From Cetobacterium somerae ATCC BAA-474 (GTDB lineage: Bacteria > Fusobacteriota > Fusobacteriia > Fusobacteriales > Fusobacteriaceae), in the NCBI RefSeq assembly GCF_000479045.1, contig NZ_KI518074.1, positions 1-45,972 on the forward strand: a DNA stretch of 45,972 nucleotides, read 5' to 3'. Within the stretch, counting starts at the first letter, position 1. Every line of letters starts with the position of its first letter. The notes under the pieces are model-generated. The model was not told the origin of the DNA. It saw only the letters and a program-made list of their open reading frames with translations, and made no database searches. Position numbers and translations under genes: made by a program. Below, piece by piece: positions 42,718 to 45,972 of this stretch.

Positions 42718-43490
42718 CTAAAATTTAATTAACTTACTACATACATCTTGTTGAGCAATCTCTACTGAAATATCAATATTATGTCTTAATAATTCATCTA
42801 AAACTGCATCGATAGCCAATTTGGGATCATTACTATCTTTACTCATATGAGCTAAATAAACTTTTTTTAATTTTTCATGATGTGATTCTCTAATAAATCT
42901 AGCACAATCATTATTTGATAGATGTCCATTTCTACTTTTTACACGAGCTTTTAAATCCCACGGGTATGAACAATCCATTAATTTATGATAGTCGTAGTTG
43001 CACTCTATTACCATAACATCTACCTCTCTAAAAGCTTCTCTAACAGTATTATCAATATAGCCCAAGTCTGTTGCTATCGCAACTTTACTCCCTGAACTTT
43101 CTTCTATTCTAAACCCTATTGTTCTTTCAGCATCATGCATTACATCAAATGGATATACCATACTATCTCCAACCCAAAAAGCATCCTCTATAAACCTTAA
43201 ATTTTCATCTTTTATTTTCCCAATTTTTAATATCCCAGCCTCGTAGCTCTCTTTTGTAATATAGATAGGAATATCATATTTTCTCGATAATATTCCAGCG
43301 CCCTGAATATGATCTCCATGTTCATGAGTTATTAAAATCCCATCTATATTACAAATCTCTATATTTATTTTCTTTAACTGTTCCTCTATTTTTTTCCACT
43401 AAATCCAGCATCGATTAATAAGTTGATATTATCAGTTTCTACAAAAAGAGCATTCCCTTTACTTCCACTTCCTAGTACTGCTAATTTCAT
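42718..43490 (-). CDS. walJ: WalJ/YycJ metallo-beta-lactamase-fold hydrolase, frameshifted at an A7 slippery site
   Basis: Metallo-beta-lactamase fold protein of the WalJ/YycJ exonuclease-like family. The frame starts at ATG 43490 (after AAGGAAG), giving 34 residues (LGSGSKGNALFVE, then NLLIDAGFSGKK) and stops at TAG 43386-43388. A -1 shift at the A7 tract (43389-43395) rejoins the frame that continues IEEQLKKINIE, then ITHEHGDHIQG, and runs to 42718. The combined product of 257 residues is full length, with HxHxDH intact and later metal ligands such as ATDLG and HLSN. The zero frame reads GGA AAA AAA TAG, an exact A_AAA_AAA heptamer. So this is a slippage product, a pseudogene, or a one-base sequence error. 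Confidence 0.85.
43389..43395 (-). other. Putative -1 slippery heptamer A_AAA_AAA in walJ
   Basis: Seven A's on the minus strand, in phase with the zero frame and followed directly by TAG. Reading one extra A restores the conserved walJ frame. Either ribosomal -1 frameshifting or RNA polymerase slippage could produce full-length protein. Confidence 0.55.
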
Positions 43491-43534
43491 GACACTTCCT
43501 TTCTAAATATATATCTTAAGCATATATTATATCA

Positions 43535-43568
43535 TAAAAAAACCTCTTAGCAAATACTGCTAAGAGGT
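43535..43568 (-). terminator. Terminator after the rubredoxin gene
   Basis: Minus-strand stem CCTCTTAGCA / TGCTAAGAGG followed by a T run, ending the perR-sor-rubredoxin unit. Confidence 0.9.
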
Positions 43569-43585
43569 CAGATATTATAAATTAA

Positions 43586-43747
43586 CTAAATTTCTTCAAA
43601 ATGGTCTTTTCCAACATAACATAATGGACAAACCCAATCTTCTGGTACATCTTCCCACTTTGTTCCTGGAGCTACTCCATTTTCTTGATCACCTATTGAT
43701 TCATCGTAAACATAATCGCAAATTACACATCTCATATGCTTTCCCAT
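43586..43747 (-). CDS. Rubredoxin
   Basis: Small electron carrier of 53 residues with one iron in a Cys4 site: MRCVICDYVYDESIGD (CxxC) and DWVCPLCYVGKDHFEE (CPLC), with the usual Gly-rich and aromatic residues between them. The start ATG 43747 has AAGGGGG nine bases upstream. It lies 18 bases after the superoxide reductase gene and would be its direct electron donor. It is too short to be found by a simple length cut-off but has a perfect family match. Confidence 0.96.
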   Translation of the reverse strand: MGKHMRCVICDYVYDESIGDQENGVAPGTKWEDVPEDWVCPLCYVGKDHFEEI

Positions 43748-43765
43748 TTTATACCCCCTTAATAA

Positions 43766-44137
43766 TTAATTACTCCATAACCCGTGAATATTACAATATT
43801 CTCTTGCACATACTGATTTCCCCTTAGGTACTTTAAAATATGCTTCAGGCGCTTCCCCTGGCTTTAAATATTTTCTATATAAAAAGTCATCTACACAGAT
43901 TTCTATCATTTGAATATAATGCTCTTCTGTCATAGGATGAGCCATCTCTTTACCAACTTTTACTAAATATCCATCCTCTTTTTCCTCAACAAATGGAACA
44001 TGTTTTTCTGTTGATGCATCTTGAGTCTTCTCTTTTACCAATTCTAATCCTTCTACAGAAACACCATCTTTATCTGCTACAATTACCTCTAATAATACTG
44101 GGTTTTCTTTCACTTTAAAAATTTCATAAACTTTCAT
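43766..44137 (-). CDS. Superoxide reductase with cysteine-free N-domain (class III type)
   Basis: Reduces superoxide to hydrogen peroxide without making oxygen, a defence suited to anaerobes. The 123 residues end in a complete catalytic domain: TEKHVPF (Glu44, Lys45, His46), AHPMTEEHYIQ (His67, His73) and AREYCNIHGLW (Cys115, His118), the Fe(His4Cys) ligands. Residues 1-40 align with the desulforedoxin domain (EIFKVKENP, then LELVKEKTQDA), but all four iron-binding cysteines are missing. This matches the class III pattern known from Treponema pallidum. It lies between perR and rubredoxin. Confidence 0.92.
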   Translation of the reverse strand: MKVYEIFKVKENPVLLEVIVADKDGVSVEGLELVKEKTQDASTEKHVPFVEEKEDGYLVKVGKEMAHPMTEEHYIQMIEICVDDFLYRKYLKPGEAPEAYFKVPKGKSVCAREYCNIHGLWSN

Positions 44138-44182
44138 GACAACCTCCTCTAATTATTAAACATATTTTTTATAATTTGACAA

Positions 44183-44593
44183 TTATTTATTCTGGCACTT
44201 AGGACAAGTTCCTTTAAAATAAACATGATATTCATCAATTTTGAAATCTTTCATATCCCCTACTATAAGTTGATCTATTGTCACTGGAATATCAAAAACC
44301 TTTTTACAATTTACACACTTAAAATGACCGTGTACATGTGTGTCCACATCATATCTAGTTTCATTTTCTTCTATTGTTATTACTTTAGCAATTCCTTTTT
44401 CTATAAAAAGATTTAACGTATTATAAACTGTAGTTTTAGAAAGAGTGGGAATTTCAGGGCATAAAGCCTTATAAATCTCATCAACTGTTGGATGAGTTTT
44501 ATTCTCTAACAAATATTCAAATACTTTCATTCTTTGATATGAGGGTTTTATATCATGTATTTTTAAATGTTCACTTATATTTTCAATATACAT
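44183..44593 (-). CDS. perR: PerR-type Fur family regulator
   Basis: Metal-dependent peroxide-sensing repressor of 136 residues. Expected PerR ligands are at His34 (HPTVDEIY), Asp82 (RYD), His88 and His90 (HVHGH), and Asp101 (VFD); the Asp rather than Glu at the last position is the mark of PerR over Fur. The structural zinc site CxxC is at 93/96 and 130/133. It is the first gene of perR-sor-rubredoxin, under a promoter with a palindromic per-like box, so it should repress its own operon. Confidence 0.9.
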   Translation of the reverse strand: MYIENISEHLKIHDIKPSYQRMKVFEYLLENKTHPTVDEIYKALCPEIPTLSKTTVYNTLNLFIEKGIAKVITIEENETRYDVDTHVHGHFKCVNCKKVFDIPVTIDQLIVGDMKDFKIDEYHVYFKGTCPKCQNK

Positions 44594-44611
44594 GCTTCCT
44601 CCTTTTGAAAC

Positions 44612-44629
44612 AATTACAATTTTGTAATT
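44612..44629 (-). promoter_or_regulatory. Putative Per box in the perR leader
   Basis: Inverted repeat AATTACAA / TTGTAATT with a 2-base centre, about 15 bases downstream of the -10 box. It resembles the AT-rich palindromic sites of PerR (TTATAAT..ATTATAA type). Confidence 0.75.
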
Positions 44630-44643
44630 ATTCTTTTTAATTT

Positions 44644-44672
44644 AATATACACCTTTTTAGTATTTTTGTCAA
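44644..44672 (-). promoter_or_regulatory. perR operon promoter
   Basis: Minus strand -35 TTGACA (44667-44672) and -10 TATATT (44644-44649), spacer 17. Confidence 0.85.
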
Positions 44673-44676
44673 GATA

Positions 44677-45129
44677 TCATAGTAAATTTTTAATCATCAA
44701 ATATCGATCAATTCCTTTTCCATATTCATCTTTTTGTAGTTCCTCTATTATATAACCAGCTTTTTTATACATATCTATAGCTTTAGCATTAGCAGGATCT
44801 ACTGTTAGATATATTTTTTCCATACCTAATTCTTTTAATCTATTATGACTTTCTTCTAAAAGTATCTTTCCATATCCCTTCCCTCTTTCCTTTAAAGAAG
44901 TTGAAAATCCATATAAAAAAACCTCTTTTTTTCCTAACACACCTTGATATTGAGCAACTGATAACAAATCATTACTTTCATTTAATAGCACGTAAAGTTT
45001 TCCATATCGAATAAAGCTCATAATCATCCACATGTCAGCTCCACCCATCACACCGAAACTTTCAAGTTCATTATCAAATATTTTTTTGATTAATTCTCTA
45101 TTTTTTGCATCAACTTCTATTACTTTCAT
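44677..45129 (-). CDS. GNAT-family N-acetyltransferase
   Basis: The 150 residues form a single GNAT domain: the acetyl-CoA loop is LKERGKGYGKILLEE (R/Q-x-x-G-x-G/A type) around residue 85, followed by KIYLTVDPANAKAIDMYKKAGY, a classic motif B ending. The substrate cannot be told from sequence. The start ATG 45129 is used because AGGAGG lies four bases upstream; the GTG just before it is too close. It follows truA by eight bases and is probably translated with it. Confidence 0.88.
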   Translation of the reverse strand: MKVIEVDAKNRELIKKIFDNELESFGVMGGADMWMIMSFIRYGKLYVLLNESNDLLSVAQYQGVLGKKEVFLYGFSTSLKERGKGYGKILLEESHNRLKELGMEKIYLTVDPANAKAIDMYKKAGYIIEELQKDEYGKGIDRYLMIKNLL

Positions 45130-45137
45130 CACTCCTC

Positions 45138-45872
45138 CTAATATCCTATATCGAATAAATGAAGACCAAAGGGTTCAGCTACTATTTTTGCATACTGAAC
45201 ATTTGGATTTTTTAACATTTCTATTAAATAATTTTCTGGTTTTTTTCCAAAATAAATAGATAAAATTGTTCCCACTATTATTCTAATTTGAGATTTTAAA
45301 AATGCATTTCCTTTAACATACAATTTAATTGTCTTTTCATTCACTCTTTCAAATTTAGCTTCATAAATCTCCCTAATTGTAGTATTACTTCCACAATCTG
45401 AAAGTCTAAAATTTGAAAAATCGTGTTGCCCTACTAAAGGAGAAACTATTTTATTTAACCTTTCTAAATCTAACTGCTCATCTACAAAAGTAACATATCT
45501 AGACTGAAATGGATTTCTATCCTCTCCTATATAATATTCATATGATCTATATGTTGCTGAAAATCTTGAACTAAACTCTAAATCTACCTCTTCAACATCT
45601 AATATAAATATATCATTGGGTATTAAACCATTTATAATTCTTTTTATTTTTTCTAAAGGAATACTTGAAGTAGTATAAAAATTTGAAACTTGTTTTTTAG
45701 CATGAACTCCTCTATCAGTTCTTCCTGCAGAAACTAAATCTATTTTATTTTTAAAAATTGTTCCTAAAACTTTCTCTAGCTCTCCTTGTACAGTTCTAAA
45801 ACCAGGTTGTCTTTGAAAGCCAAAAAATTCACTTCCATCATAACTATATGTCAATTTTATATTTCTTTCCAC
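45138..45872 (-). CDS. truA: tRNA pseudouridine(38-40) synthase TruA
   Basis: Modifies uridines 38-40 in the anticodon arm of many tRNAs. The 244 residues begin IKLTYSYDGSEFFGFQRQPG and contain the catalytic Asp in SAGRTDRGVHAKKQVSNF near residue 52. The ending KNPNVQYAKIVAEPFGLHL is also standard TruA. It lies just after a tRNA gene on the same strand, with the tRNA terminator between them. Confidence 0.96.
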   Translation of the reverse strand: MERNIKLTYSYDGSEFFGFQRQPGFRTVQGELEKVLGTIFKNKIDLVSAGRTDRGVHAKKQVSNFYTTSSIPLEKIKRIINGLIPNDIFILDVEEVDLEFSSRFSATYRSYEYYIGEDRNPFQSRYVTFVDEQLDLERLNKIVSPLVGQHDFSNFRLSDCGSNTTIREIYEAKFERVNEKTIKLYVKGNAFLKSQIRIIVGTILSIYFGKKPENYLIEMLKNPNVQYAKIVAEPFGLHLFDIGY

Positions 45873-45900
45873 ACTATTCTCCTTTTCCTTTTTTCTATAT

Positions 45901-45931
45901 ATAAAAAAAAGTCTTGAATATTCAAGACTTT
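45901..45931 (-). terminator. Terminator after the tRNA gene
   Basis: Perfect inverted repeat AAAGTCTTGAA / TTCAAGACTTT followed on the minus strand by eight Ts. Confidence 0.9.
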
Positions 45932-45944
45932 GTAGTATCTTATA

Positions 45945-45972
45945 TGGTGCGAGAGGAGGGACTTGAACCCTC
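45945..45972 (-). tRNA. tRNA gene, 3' part only (possibly tRNA-Leu)
   Basis: On the minus strand the window opens with a complete T-arm (GAGGG, loop TTCAAGT, CCCTC), then the acceptor strand CTCTCGC, discriminator A, and an encoded CCA. The 5' half and anticodon are outside the window. An acceptor starting GCGAGAG with discriminator A would suit a leucine tRNA, but the isotype cannot be proved here. Confidence 0.9.

Noticed and set aside
1-45972. Search by eye for CRISPR arrays, transposases, integrases, phage genes and defence islands
   Set aside because: No spaced direct-repeat array and no such genes were found; gene content is housekeeping and metabolic throughout.

Overview
The window is a stretch of ordinary chromosome from a strongly AT-rich bacterium, most likely a member of the Fusobacteriota (a Cetobacterium-, Ilyobacter- or Fusobacterium-like organism). 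This is inferred from a mixture of Clostridia-like genes (disA, csoR, walJ, a small sigma-70 factor, purine and lysine riboswitches) with diderm-envelope genes: an outer-membrane beta-barrel ending in a terminal aromatic residue, a family-9 glycosyltransferase, and periplasmic binding proteins without a lipobox. No prophage, insertion sequence, integron or CRISPR array was seen. Almost all genes lie on the minus strand.

Layout. 1-1930 (+): end of an MscS channel gene, then bioB and bioD. 1962-4266 (-): aspA and a GntR-type regulator. 4397-7744 (-): nucleoside uptake and salvage (BMP-family binding protein, deoB, deoD, cdd). 7820-10611 (-): copper export operon copA-csoR with a palindromic operator. 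10691-16807 (-): rnc, radical SAM protein, rng, coaD, radA, disA. 16823-22224 (-): yceD-rpmF, plsX-fabH, fabD, acpP, fabF, with several internal promoters. 22314-27634 (-): tpiA, gpmI, a lysine-riboswitch-controlled NhaC-family transporter, and ychF. 27751-31149 (-): rluD, rnhB, yraN, zinc-ribbon protein, comF and an unknown gene. 31337-32050 (+): outer-membrane protein. 32107-33269 (-): encapsulated ferritin and encapsulin shell. 33526-34122 (+): sigma factor. 34164-37991 (-): recG and proS. 38121-38755 (+): c-di-GMP riboswitch and a secreted DUF4402-like protein. 38791-40256 (-): guanine-class riboswitch and an NCS2 purine permease. 40280-45872 (-): truA, GNAT acetyltransferase, perR-superoxide reductase-rubredoxin, a frameshifted walJ, a degenerate UDG-fold protein, a GT9 glycosyltransferase and yebC. 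A tRNA 3' end closes the window.

How the parts work together. Three riboswitches of different classes (lysine, c-di-GMP-I, guanine) each sit before a single transport or surface gene, each with a visible terminator. Iron and oxygen defence is covered twice: an encapsulin/encapsulated-ferritin iron store, and a PerR-controlled superoxide reductase with its rubredoxin. The most unusual observations are: (1) walJ is split by an A7 tract that forms a perfect -1 slippery heptamer directly before a stop codon; (2) the c-di-GMP riboswitch appears wired as an ON switch for a small secreted pilin-like protein; (3) the superoxide reductase has a desulforedoxin-like N-domain with no cysteines; (4) a UDG-fold protein has lost both catalytic motifs and its Fe-S cysteines.
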